64,000 bases of DNA from Romeriopsis navalis LEGE 11480. GTDB lineage: Bacteria; Cyanobacteriota; Cyanobacteriia; Leptolyngbyales; Leptolyngbyaceae. The stretch's first letter is position 1; each line of letters starts with the position of its first letter. This document shows positions 45,067-53,501 of the stretch, in pieces. The notes under the pieces were generated by a model. The model did no database searches. It was not told where the DNA came from and was given only the letters and a program-made list of their open reading frames with translations. The stretch lies in assembly GCF_015207035.1 (NCBI RefSeq), contig NZ_JADEXQ010000011.1:33745-97744 (forward strand), in the 5' to 3' direction. Position numbers and translations under genes: made by a program.

Positions 45067-46533
45067 TTAAACAAATTTAATCTTGCGCAGCGCGTAGAGA
45101 CACATTTTGAGTAAAACGAGGCCCTCGCGAAAATGGGCGATATTCGATTCGCCGTAGGTCCGGGGTTGATAGCGCACGGGGACATCAACGATGCGTAAAT
45201 TGAGTTTGGCCGCGCCGAAGAGCAGGTCAAAATCGCCAAATGGATCGAAATCGCCAAAGTAGCTGCGGCCGTCCACGAGTTTGACGTAATCCTCGCGCCA
45301 AATGACTTTTGTGCCGCAGAGTGTGTCTTTCAAGGGTTGATCGAGCAGGAACGAAAACGCCAGACTAAAGAATTTGTTGGCTAAGTTATTCAGCCAGGGC
45401 ATGGCGGCACCCGATCGCGGGTAAACCAAGCGTGTGCCATTGGCAAAATCGCCGCGCCGGGAAGCCACAACGTCAAAAAAGTGCGGGAGGTCCTCCGGCT
45501 GAACGGTGAGATCGGCATCCAAAATCATGAGAATATCGCCCGTTGCCTCGCCGAACCCGAGGCGCACCGCATCGACTTTTCCTCGCCCGGTTTGTTGAAA
45601 GGCTTTGAGCCTGTGCTGGGGATGGCCTTGGGCCACGACCCGCTGAATTTCAGCCCAGGTCTGATCGCGCGAATGGCCCTCCACAAAGATGACTTCTGTC
45701 TGTGAACCAAGTACCGGCAGTCGATCGATTGCCGCTTGAATATTACCGGCTTCATTCCGGGCGGGAATCACGACAGAGCAAGTGGGAGCGGTTTGATTGG
45801 GGTCGATCGTCGGCCGGGGCCGGGCCACGATGTAGTTGGTCAGCCCCAAGTGCTGGATACCGGGCAAGTGCACCAAAATCCGATTACATAACTGGGCGAG
45901 ACCGGGAATGCGCTTTGGAAACAGAAAGCGGCGACCAATTTTGACCGATTCATAGCCTGTGATGCTGAGAAGATTGCGCACATCGCTCATGGAAAGCCAG
46001 CTTTGTGGGGGTTGAGGCCGTCGTTGGCCGACTTTTTCGGCCAAGTTGAGCAGCGGTTGCCACAGAAAATTATGGAATGTCAAGATAATCCGTGTTCTGG
46101 GATGACAATAAACCTGCAAGTGCTGTAGCACTTGCTGAATGTCGCTTAAGTGGCCCAGGGTGTCGGAGAGCAGGATGTAATCAAAGGTTGAGATATCCGG
46201 GTCAAGGCAAAAGTCCTCGGCATCGGCACAGACAAATTGTAAATGGGGATGCTTTTCCTGGGCCAAGCTAATCAGCGCTTGCGAAAAATCAATCCCGACC
46301 CCTGTGCTGGGTTGGACGGATGCCAGTAAATCCCCCGTGCCACAGCCGATTTCCAAGACCGTGGCGCCTGTTGGGATTAAGAATCCGTGGAGCTGGGCTA
46401 AGTCTTGGTGGTAGTAGCGATTCCGGTGGCTCCACCAGTCCATGCGCGGTGCAAGTTGATCAAAACTGGAGCGTACATGATGCTTCAGCCGATCGTGGGA
46501 TACAGCAGTGGTGGCAGGCAACGATTGAATCAC
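45067..46533 (-). CDS. Fusion protein: SAM methyltransferase + family 2 glycosyltransferase
   Basis: The 488-residue protein has two enzymes in one chain. Residues about 15-235 form a class I methyltransferase (motif I VLEIGCGTGDLL at 59-70, VGIDFS, and motif IV-like YILLSDTLGHL). Residues 250-488 are a GT2 domain (CSVVIPARNEAGNI and a DAD metal/nucleotide motif at 339-341), related to dolichol-phosphate-mannose-type enzymes; CGTKVIWR and YQPRTYGESNI follow. Neither domain has TM helices. Such fusions probably act on one lipid-linked or surface glycan, methylating and extending it. Start is a GTG; no strong ribosome site is visible. The gene is divergent from the PstS-like chimera. Confidence 0.9.
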   Translation of the reverse strand: MIQSLPATTAVSHDRLKHHVRSSFDQLAPRMDWWSHRNRYYHQDLAQLHGFLIPTGATVLEIGCGTGDLLASVQPSTGVGIDFSQALISLAQEKHPHLQFVCADAEDFCLDPDISTFDYILLSDTLGHLSDIQQVLQHLQVYCHPRTRIILTFHNFLWQPLLNLAEKVGQRRPQPPQSWLSMSDVRNLLSITGYESVKIGRRFLFPKRIPGLAQLCNRILVHLPGIQHLGLTNYIVARPRPTIDPNQTAPTCSVVIPARNEAGNIQAAIDRLPVLGSQTEVIFVEGHSRDQTWAEIQRVVAQGHPQHRLKAFQQTGRGKVDAVRLGFGEATGDILMILDADLTVQPEDLPHFFDVVASRRGDFANGTRLVYPRSGAAMPWLNNLANKFFSLAFSFLLDQPLKDTLCGTKVIWREDYVKLVDGRSYFGDFDPFGDFDLLFGAAKLNLRIVDVPVRYQPRTYGESNIAHFREGLVLLKMCLYALRKIKFV

Positions 46534-46956
46534 AGGGCAATCCCGCAGGAAGGTTCAGCCATTTATCATCGCATATTCTTCGCGGCGGCGGTGGGTGATG
46601 GTGCTTGAGCGCAACAGTGTAGGCGCTGCGTCGATGATGTATGCGGCAGAATTGGGTCGTTTGGTGGGATTTCCTGGAATCACTTAAATAAAAGCTGAAG
46701 GCAATCCATTCTGGCGACATCATCCTTTAATCTGATATGCAAACCGTCGTTTTACGGATGTTTGAGCGCGTCGAGTGCAAATTTATGCTGCAAAAATGCG
46801 TTCAAACCCGGATGCAGGTTGTACAATCTGGCATCCATATTCCCGCAATCAACGGTGATTTGGTTTCATCACAGTTTTGTCGTGCTGTTGGGTGCTGCGG
46901 CTCTCGACGGCGCAGAACAGCAATTTAGGTTCCTACGTTGAAGTAGGCTTTCAATC
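46534..46956. promoter_or_regulatory. Divergent GT2-fusion / PstS-like intergenic region
   Basis: About 420 bases. TACAAT at 46822-46827 could be a -10 element for the plus-strand gene, without a good -35. No Pho-box-type direct repeats were recognised with confidence, and no gene is visible. Confidence 0.35.
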
Positions 46957-49758
46957 ATGGTACAAATGCGCTCTGCATCCGTCGTCAATTTAGCTTTATT
47001 AACGACTCTTACAACCGTTGCGGCACCTTGGGTTGCGGCCAACGCCTTTCCGAGTTTTCCGCAGCAAGGCACTGTGGCCGGTGGGACAAATGTGCGAATT
47101 CAAGGTTCAAGTAACCTGAATCCACTGAATCAGTCTTTGAAAAAAGGCTTTGAGCAGAAATATGCCGGGGCAAAGGTAAGTGTGGCCAATCAGGGCACTG
47201 CAGCTGCGCTCAATGAAGTTGCGGCGGGTAAGGCAGACCTGGCTGCAATTGGTCGTCCTCTCAACGATGCCGAAAAGGCGAAGGGATTAGTCGCGGTCCC
47301 CGTGGGGCGCGACAAGATTGCGATTGTCGTGGGCAAAAAGAATCCGTTCAAGAAAGATTTAACGATTAAGCAGTTTGCCCAGCTCTTTCGCGGCGAAGCC
47401 AAGACTTGGAAAGCGGTGGGTGGTCCAAACAATGCCGTGCGGTTTGTCGATCGTGTCACTACGGATACGCGGGTGGCTTTCCCGAACTATCCGGCATTTA
47501 AGGGTAAGAAACTGGCATCCGGCGCCACCGCTGTGAAGGTTGAAGATGAAAAGCCAGCAGCGATGAGTGCCAAGTTAGGTGCCAATGGGGTCAGCTTCTT
47601 GCCAGCGAGCTTGTTGGCTGGTCAGAAAGACATTCGGGTTTTGACGATGCATGGCGTCGCGCCGACAGATCAGCGCTATCCCTTTTCGCAGCCGTTGTTC
47701 TATGTTTATAAGGGCGCACAGCCGAATCCAGCCGTCCAGGCATTTTTAGGATTTGCGGGGGCGAAGGCGGGTCAAAGCGCGATCGCCGCTTCGGGTGTCA
47801 AACAGCCGGTTGACTTCAACAAGCAAGCAACGGGGGCTAAAGCGGCGGCACCGGCTGCGGCCAAGGCGACTGGTGATCAGGCCAAAGCCGACGCGGCGAA
47901 GGCGAAGGCGAAGGCGAAGGCGAAGGCAGCTGCCGCGGCAAAAGCCCAAGCGGATGCCAAAGCCAAAACTGATGCCAAGGCCCAAGCGGATGCGAAAGCG
48001 AAGGCGGCTGCCAAGGCCAAGGCCGATGCGGCAGCTAAAGCTGACGCCAAACCGCCCGCAGATGCCAAAGCCCAAGCGGATGTGAAGGCGAAGGCCGATG
48101 CCGCCAAGGCCGCTGCTGCGGCAAAATCCGGTGAGAAAGTAGCGACTGCGCCGGCGAACGCTCCTGCGGCAACGAAAGTTGAACCGGCTGATGCGGGTGC
48201 GGCCGCGAGTAATCAGATTGCGATCGGTGAAGAAACTGGACGGGGAATTCCGCCTTGGTTGTGGTGGTTGCTCTTACCCTTAGGCTTGCTCGGTTTGCTG
48301 CTGTGGCTATTGCCGAAGGATGAAGAGGATGACGTGCTGCCGAGTCGTTCGGCGACGGGTTCGACCACACGCCTTGGGGGTGTGGGAAATGCTGTGGATA
48401 CGGCTAAGGATACAGTGGGTGATGCAGCGAATGCCGGTGGGGCAGCGGCAGCGGGCGCGGGTGCGGCAATTGCGGGTGCCGGTGCGGCGGCCATGGCCCG
48501 ATTGCGCGGGAATAAGGATCAGCTCGATGATGCGACTCCGGATCGGGCGCTGGATTCGGAATGGGAGCCGGGCACTGGCGACCAGCCAGAGGTGAATATT
48601 GAGACGCCGGATTGGAACCTGAATGCCGATGAATCGGCAGAAGTGGTGGCTGATGATCCAAGCTGGGCCGAATCGGCGAAAAATGCGGCGGGTGACGCCG
48701 TTGATGGGACTAAAGACTCCTTGGGTAACGTGTTTGATGCGGGTGGCGCGGCAGTTGCTGGTGCTGGTGCGGCCGCGGCTGGTTTAGGTGGTGCGGCTTG
48801 GTCACGTCTGCGTGGTAACAATAACGATCAATCAGCGGATCTGAATGCGGGTGAGGCGGCGGAAGCGGAATGGGAGTTTGAGGGTGAACTACCGTCAGCC
48901 AGCACCGAAGTCTCTTCGCGGATGGCTGACTTTGCACCAGATGGGAATCAGCCGGATGGGGGCAATTTGCTTGATCGGGCGAAAGATGCTGTCGGGGGTG
49001 CTGTTGATGGCACGAAAGATGCCGCGAGTAACCTGGTCGATGGTGCGAAGGACGTGACCGGGAACACAATTGGCAATGTCCAGTCTGGTCTAGATAATGG
49101 TGTTAGTGGTGTGACCGGGGCCGTTGCGGGTGCAACGGGTGCGGTCACTGAAGGCGTGGGTAGCAGTATCGATCGCGTTTCCGCCACTTCTGCTAATTTG
49201 ACTGATACTGCAGGTGAGACCGCCGGCACCACTTCTGGTTGGTTAAAGTCGCTGTTTGGTAAGGCGAAGGATGCGGCGGGCGATGCGACCCAGGCCGCGG
49301 CCGGTGTTGGCGACAAGCTCAAGGATGGTGTCACGGATGCGGCGGGTTCGGTCACTGGAACTGCGGCCGCTGGTGGTGCCGCTGCTGTTGCGGGTCTCGG
49401 CGCCGCTGGTGCGGCTGTGGGCGCGGCGATGAGTGGCGCGGGGCGTGTGGTGATGGTGCCTTATAACAGTCGTGAAGCCTTAGTCCGTTGGGAAATGGCG
49501 GCGGCGGCTCAGACGGAGCTGCGTCAACAAGGTGGAAACCAATTAGTTTTGCGTCTGTATGATGTAACTGATATGGATTCGACGGCAACTGATTTGCCCA
49601 CCTTTGAGCAGTTTGATGTAGATGAGTCAGCGCAGGAACAGCGGATTTTGATTCCGCAGCGCGATCGCACCTATATGACTGTCTTAGGTTACTTGACCCG
49701 TTCCGGTGGTTTCTTGGAAGTCTCCCGCTCTGAGTCTGTCCAGATTCCGGCGAGCTAG
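46957..49758 (+). CDS. Chimeric exported/membrane protein: PstS-like domain, LEA-like repeats, DUF4912
   Basis: The 933-residue protein starts with a signal peptide (about 1-31). A phosphate-binding-protein-like domain (about 40-285) follows, with RIQGSSNLNPLNQSLKKGFE, VANQGTAAALNEVAAGKADLAAIGRPL and VGRDKIAIVVGKKNP. Then come a Lys/Ala/Asp repeat (about 295-400) and one TM helix (PPWLWWLLLPLGLLGLLLWLLP, about 431-452). Next are two copies of an unit GGAAxAGAGAA...RLRG (about 494-517 and 594-615), an LEA-like stretch (AKDAVGGAVDGTKDAASN) and a third Ala/Gly block. A DUF4912 domain forms the C-terminus (827-933). If the N-terminus is outside, DUF4912 would be cytoplasmic. No pst transporter genes are adjacent, so import of phosphate is doubtful. 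Confidence 0.82.
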   Translation: MVQMRSASVVNLALLTTLTTVAAPWVAANAFPSFPQQGTVAGGTNVRIQGSSNLNPLNQSLKKGFEQKYAGAKVSVANQGTAAALNEVAAGKADLAAIGRPLNDAEKAKGLVAVPVGRDKIAIVVGKKNPFKKDLTIKQFAQLFRGEAKTWKAVGGPNNAVRFVDRVTTDTRVAFPNYPAFKGKKLASGATAVKVEDEKPAAMSAKLGANGVSFLPASLLAGQKDIRVLTMHGVAPTDQRYPFSQPLFYVYKGAQPNPAVQAFLGFAGAKAGQSAIAASGVKQPVDFNKQATGAKAAAPAAAKATGDQAKADAAKAKAKAKAKAAAAAKAQADAKAKTDAKAQADAKAKAAAKAKADAAAKADAKPPADAKAQADVKAKADAAKAAAAAKSGEKVATAPANAPAATKVEPADAGAAASNQIAIGEETGRGIPPWLWWLLLPLGLLGLLLWLLPKDEEDDVLPSRSATGSTTRLGGVGNAVDTAKDTVGDAANAGGAAAAGAGAAIAGAGAAAMARLRGNKDQLDDATPDRALDSEWEPGTGDQPEVNIETPDWNLNADESAEVVADDPSWAESAKNAAGDAVDGTKDSLGNVFDAGGAAVAGAGAAAAGLGGAAWSRLRGNNNDQSADLNAGEAAEAEWEFEGELPSASTEVSSRMADFAPDGNQPDGGNLLDRAKDAVGGAVDGTKDAASNLVDGAKDVTGNTIGNVQSGLDNGVSGVTGAVAGATGAVTEGVGSSIDRVSATSANLTDTAGETAGTTSGWLKSLFGKAKDAAGDATQAAAGVGDKLKDGVTDAAGSVTGTAAAGGAAAVAGLGAAGAAVGAAMSGAGRVVMVPYNSREALVRWEMAAAAQTELRQQGGNQLVLRLYDVTDMDSTATDLPTFEQFDVDESAQEQRILIPQRDRTYMTVLGYLTRSGGFLEVSRSESVQIPAS
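47894..47927 (+). repeat. GGCGAA hexanucleotide tandem repeat inside the PstS-like chimera gene
   Basis: Five or so in-frame GGCGAA units encode Lys-Ala repeats in the Ala/Lys-rich linker. Such runs expand and contract by slippage without shifting the frame. Confidence 0.8.
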
Positions 49759-49794
49759 GATCGTATACCTACAAGTTTGAGAGAGTAAATTATC

Positions 49795-49818
49795 AAGAGC
49801 GTTCCTTGGAGCGCTCTT
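49795..49818 (+). terminator. Rho-independent terminator of the PstS-like chimera gene
   Basis: AAGAGCGTTCC and GGAGCGCTCTT arms with a TT centre, followed by TTTTT. A textbook terminator 36 bases after the stop. Confidence 0.85.
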
Positions 49819-49850
49819 TTTTTGTCGATGATTTGGTCGTGCTGCGTGAC

Positions 49851-51095
49851 TTAGGTGAGCCGCATGGCCGGGAAAGCATAGCGGGGTAGCGCGATCGTAA
49901 AACAACTACCTTGCCCTAACTGACTGGTTACCTGAATATTGCCACCGTGCTTTTGGGCGATGTTTTGGGCAATCGCGAGTCCGAGCCCAAATCCCCGCGT
50001 TTGATAGGAGCGCGATCGATCGGCCTGCCAGAACCGTTCAAAAATGTGGGGCAGATGTTCCGGGGCAATTCCACTGCCACTATCTTGAATGCTAATTAAG
50101 ATGTGCTTGCCTTGTGAGCGACTCTGCAAATGAATTTGACCGTTTGTGGGTGTGTGGCGGAGTGCATTTTCGAGCAGGTTGATCAGCAAGCGGAGTAGCT
50201 GTGTTTTGTCTCCGAGGACGAATAAGGTCTCGCTGATGTTGGCGGTGAGCTGAACTTGCTGTTGTTGGGCTTTGGCCTGATACAGCTCGATCACTCGGGT
50301 GATCATCCCCCGGACATGAATCACCTGTTGGGTGTGGCGGTTGACTTGATCGACACGGGCCAAGGCCAATAAATCTTCGGTCAGATCTGTAAGTTGGATA
50401 ACGGCACTTTGCACCGCCCGAAACTTCTCGGCATCCGCCGGACGCATGTCTGTGTCATATTTGAGCGCGACTTCGACATTGGCCCGAATGGCCATCAGCG
50501 GGCTGCGCAGTTCGTGAGAGGCGTCGCTGGTAAACCGTTGCAAGTGGTGGAAACTTTGCTCGATCGGCTGCATCGCTTGGCGAATTAACCAAATTCCGCC
50601 GATGCCACTGAGCAATAGAGACAAAGCAATGCCGCTACCCAGACCAAGATCCAAACTGCGTAATGTCGCTTGTAACGGTTGGGTGGATTCGCTGACGCGG
50701 ACATAGCCGATCAAATTTCCAGAGTCTTGGTCTGTGACCGGTTGGGTCAAACTGGTTGCCGGTTGCGGTTGGATTTGAGTTTGGCGGTTTATTTGGGGTT
50801 TGAACGGGAGTTGAATCTTATAGCTGCCTTGGGCTTCTAAGAGTTGACCTTGAGCATCAAACCACTGAACGGCTTGGGTGGGACTGAGTGCCGTTTCATT
50901 TTCGACCACGAGCTGTCCATCTTCTCGCTCTAATTCCAGTCCTAAAGCTGTGGCGAGGATTTGGAGTCGTTGATTTAGCTGTTGGTTGAGGTTATGGGTA
51001 AATGTTGTCCGGACGGCGATCGCGAAGCTGCTCAAAACTATTGTCAGCACTAGGAGGTAAGCAAGCAGTAGCTGGTAGCGCGTGCGATTAAACAT
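49851..51095 (-). CDS. Transmembrane sensor histidine kinase
   Basis: The 414-residue kinase has TM1 at about 9-29, a periplasmic loop of roughly 120 residues and TM2 at about 151-170. A short juxtamembrane helix leads to the HisKA box FTSDASHELRSPLMAI with phosphoacceptor His194. The HATPase domain has LINLLENALRHTP (N box), DSGSGI and RGFGLGLAIAQNI. No full HAMP domain is evident. The layout resembles NrsS/RppB-type kinases of cyanobacteria (metal or redox sensing), but I cannot assign the signal. The OmpR regulator gene is 43 bases upstream on the same strand, forming an operon. Confidence 0.92.
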   Translation of the reverse strand: MFNRTRYQLLLAYLLVLTIVLSSFAIAVRTTFTHNLNQQLNQRLQILATALGLELEREDGQLVVENETALSPTQAVQWFDAQGQLLEAQGSYKIQLPFKPQINRQTQIQPQPATSLTQPVTDQDSGNLIGYVRVSESTQPLQATLRSLDLGLGSGIALSLLLSGIGGIWLIRQAMQPIEQSFHHLQRFTSDASHELRSPLMAIRANVEVALKYDTDMRPADAEKFRAVQSAVIQLTDLTEDLLALARVDQVNRHTQQVIHVRGMITRVIELYQAKAQQQQVQLTANISETLFVLGDKTQLLRLLINLLENALRHTPTNGQIHLQSRSQGKHILISIQDSGSGIAPEHLPHIFERFWQADRSRSYQTRGFGLGLAIAQNIAQKHGGNIQVTSQLGQGSCFTIALPRYAFPAMRLT

Positions 51096-51137
51096 AGGTT
51101 TGCTTCAACGGAGCGGCGGCAGTGGGCGGGCACAGTG

Positions 51138-51824
51138 CTAAAGGTTGTAACCGTTGCTGCTGAGCCGATAACCGACGCCATAGATGGTACGGATAGGATT
51201 TTGCTGGCAACCTAATTGCTTGAATTTTCGCCGCAAATTGGTCAGGTGGGTGCGAATCGTCCCGGTTCCAGCCTGTCGATCGAGTTCACAAACTTGATCA
51301 AGCAGCATTTCACAGGTGAAGACCGTACTGGGCCGTTTCATCAAACATTCCAATAACATGAATTCCTTCGGCGTTAGGTCTAATGGTTGTTGGGCATAGT
51401 CAACTTCACGGGTCTGCAGATTCATCCGGAGTTGCCCCCGTTGCAAAACCTGATCTTGGAACTGTTGGGGCCGCCGTGACAGGGCGCGAATGCGGGCCGA
51501 TAACTCCTCGATCGCGAAGGGTTTGACTAAATAATCATCGGCTCCAGCATCGAGGCCGAGCACTCGATCAGTGACGGTATCCTTCGCTGTCAGCATCAGA
51601 ATAAAGCCACTGTAGCCACTCTGACGAATGCGTTTGCAGAGCGTGATGCCATCTAATTTGGGCAGCATCAAATCCAGCAGAATACAGTCATATTCGCTGG
51701 CTTCAGCGTAGGCCCAAGCCGTGAGTCCATCGGCCACATAGTCAACGATATATTTTTGGTGTCGCAAGTCTTCGACCACGGGTCGAGCGATGCGATCATC
51801 ATCCTCAACAAATAAGATTTTCAT
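51138..51824 (-). CDS. OmpR/PhoB family response regulator
   Basis: The 228-residue protein has a receiver (ILFVEDDDRIAR, phosphoacceptor Asp in CILLDLMLP, Lys in YLVKPFA) and a winged-helix DNA-binding domain (LDLTPKEFMLLECLMKRPSTV, then TIRTHLTNLRRKFK and IRTIYGVGYRL). It is the partner of the downstream kinase. The ATG at 51824 is chosen since the receiver begins right there; a reading from 51890 adds 22 unrelated residues. It resembles RppA/NrsR, but the name is not secure. Confidence 0.94.
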   Translation of the reverse strand: MKILFVEDDDRIARPVVEDLRHQKYIVDYVADGLTAWAYAEASEYDCILLDLMLPKLDGITLCKRIRQSGYSGFILMLTAKDTVTDRVLGLDAGADDYLVKPFAIEELSARIRALSRRPQQFQDQVLQRGQLRMNLQTREVDYAQQPLDLTPKEFMLLECLMKRPSTVFTCEMLLDQVCELDRQAGTGTIRTHLTNLRRKFKQLGCQQNPIRTIYGVGYRLSSNGYNL

Positions 51825-51911
51825 GCGGTTCTTGGGGCAGAAAATTGAGTGGGAATCGAAGCGGGGGGATTGCGCTATCGCTGCAATCATTGATTTACCA
51901 TTGTCACTAAT

Positions 51912-51943
51912 TTTATTGTGCGATGACTTTACTGTGCGATGAC
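51912..51943 (-). repeat. 16-bp tandem duplication spanning a stop codon
   Basis: TTTATTGTGCGATGAC at 51912-51927 and TTTACTGTGCGATGAC at 51928-51943 differ at one base. On the minus strand the second unit encodes the final residues and TAA of the oxidoreductase gene, and the first repeats them just beyond the stop. Confidence 0.85.
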
Positions 51944-53017
51944 CATGGGAGCGGCGGCCACTGGCTGTATTCTACTGCGGCGCTGTCGGATAACATGTTT
52001 GGCTCGTGCTTCGATTAGGGTGGCAATCCGAAGTGCTTGCAGCATTTCCGCAGCGGCTATCGTCGGGCAATTGCCGTCGCGGACATGTTGGAAAAATTGA
52101 GTCATCACGGTTTGGCGTGGATCCTGGTTGAGCGTGGCGACGCGTTCTGTCCAGCCTGCTTGTTGGTAAGTCCTGTTGTGGCTCGGAGGACTGCTCTGGC
52201 GGTGGATCAAGACTTGGTTGGTGCGTAAGTCGGCTTGAATGTAGGCATCCTGACAATGGGCTGTAATTTGGTGCTGTTTGTAATGCTCGGTATGCCTGGC
52301 GGTGAGGGTGGCGATGCGGCCATTGGCGAAGTTGATTGTGGCCGTAACATAATCGAGTTGGCCCGATCGGTCGCATTGTGTGCCACTCGCGGTGATGTTG
52401 ACGATCGATGATTGGGCAATGCTGAGGCTGTGTTCAATATCGTGAATCAACAAATCAAAGACCACTGAGAGATCACGATCGGGGCTGCGGCAAGGGCCAG
52501 TATGCAACGTTTCGATCGCGCAGACGGTTGCGTTCGATAGCACTTGGCCCAAGGCCTGTAAGGCGCCCTCGCCGGGTTCGGTGCCGCCGAGTTGCAAGAT
52601 GCATTGGTGTTGGGTTGCGGCTTGGACCAACTGCTCCGCCATTGAGAGCGTGGTGTGGCTTGGATGTTCGCCGATGACAGAAATTCCCGCCTTGAGACAA
52701 GTTAGCCCAATCGCACCGATCGCCGGATGCCAGGATGGTAGTGCCAGACAGACGGCATCAATATGCGGCAATAAATCGGCGTAATGCTCAAATATGGCAG
52801 GCGCACAATTGTGGCCTTTTTCCCCAGAATGGACCAGTTTCGGATTCAGTTGGGTGTCGTCGATATGACTTATGCCGACCAGTTCGATCGCCGGGATTGT
52901 CGTTAAAACTTGGATCAATGGCCGACTGAGCTGATGCCAGCCAATTAACCCGACTCGTAGTGTGAGGGTTGGACCGATCGGATTGTTTGGTGTGTTGGCT
53001 AAATGGCTGTTCCACAT
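51929..53017 (-). CDS. Gfo/Idh/MocA family protein with altered catalytic motif
   Basis: About 362 residues with an N-terminal Rossmann domain and a C-terminal oxidoreductase domain (DLLIHDIEHSL is the typical conserved segment). In the Rossmann loop, VGLIGWHQLSRPLIQ lacks the last Gly of GxGxxG. The catalytic EKP motif reads GEHPSHTTL, so the Lys that normally takes part in hydride transfer is replaced by His118. It may bind NAD(P) weakly or act as a non-enzymatic homolog. The ATG at 53017 is preferred; a TTG at 53035 is in frame. The gene is isolated; its neighbours give no pathway clue. Confidence 0.85.
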   Translation of the reverse strand: MWNSHLANTPNNPIGPTLTLRVGLIGWHQLSRPLIQVLTTIPAIELVGISHIDDTQLNPKLVHSGEKGHNCAPAIFEHYADLLPHIDAVCLALPSWHPAIGAIGLTCLKAGISVIGEHPSHTTLSMAEQLVQAATQHQCILQLGGTEPGEGALQALGQVLSNATVCAIETLHTGPCRSPDRDLSVVFDLLIHDIEHSLSIAQSSIVNITASGTQCDRSGQLDYVTATINFANGRIATLTARHTEHYKQHQITAHCQDAYIQADLRTNQVLIHRQSSPPSHNRTYQQAGWTERVATLNQDPRQTVMTQFFQHVRDGNCPTIAAAEMLQALRIATLIEARAKHVIRQRRSRIQPVAAAPMVIAQ

Positions 53018-53094
53018 GCGCTTTGAGGCTCCCAATGCTCACGCTATGGCGTTTGTTCACGGCGGCTCGATCCGGATACTTGATTCAGCTTGAT

Positions 53095-53421
53095 TCAGTG
53101 CCTTGGACGGCCAATTGCCGGAAATCTGTGGTCGTTTAATCGGGTGTCGGATGGGGTGGTGCGAAGTGATCGCTGGACGTGAGTTTGGCCAATCCAATAG
53201 CCCTGTAAATAACTCAAGTCATCGACATTGGCTGTTGCTTGCTGCAAACCCGCTTTTAGTCCCTGATTGAACATGACGTATTCGATGTCGGACTGATTAT
53301 GGTTGTTGTAACGCCGAATCAGTTGGGATAGTTGGAGGTTGCGGTTCGAAGGAATTGTTATCACAGGATTTACCATGCTCATGCAAAGGAATTGATCAGC
53401 AATGATCGTCTTACTCAGCAT
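53095..53421 (-). CDS. Small hypothetical protein
   Basis: I do not recognise this 108-residue frame. It is moderately hydrophilic, with RYNNHNQSDIEYVMFNQGLKAGL in the middle and SYLQGYWIGQTHVQRSLR toward the end; the Gly/Tyr/Trp pattern looks protein-like rather than random, but conservation cannot be judged. Translation could start at 53421 or at ATGs at 53382 and 53376. It lies between the Gfo/Idh gene and the prepilin peptidase gene on the same strand. Confidence 0.5.
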   Translation of the reverse strand: MLSKTIIADQFLCMSMVNPVITIPSNRNLQLSQLIRRYNNHNQSDIEYVMFNQGLKAGLQQATANVDDLSYLQGYWIGQTHVQRSLRTTPSDTRLNDHRFPAIGRPRH

Positions 53422-53501
53422 AGAGAAACAATATCAAGAACTTGTTAAGGGCTGATGTTGAAGGCCCGATTTAGGGTGCGATCGTCCGGCGATTTCTGGA
53501 C

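Noticed and set aside
46534..46956. Pho-box control of the PstS-like chimera
   Set aside because: I could not find convincing 8-base direct repeats of the cyanobacterial Pho-box type in the upstream region.
47746..48107. Long open frames on both strands opposite the Ala/Lys-rich linker of the chimera
   Set aside because: They are Arg/Gly/Phe or Ala-only shadows produced by the biased codon use of the real gene and lack start signals.
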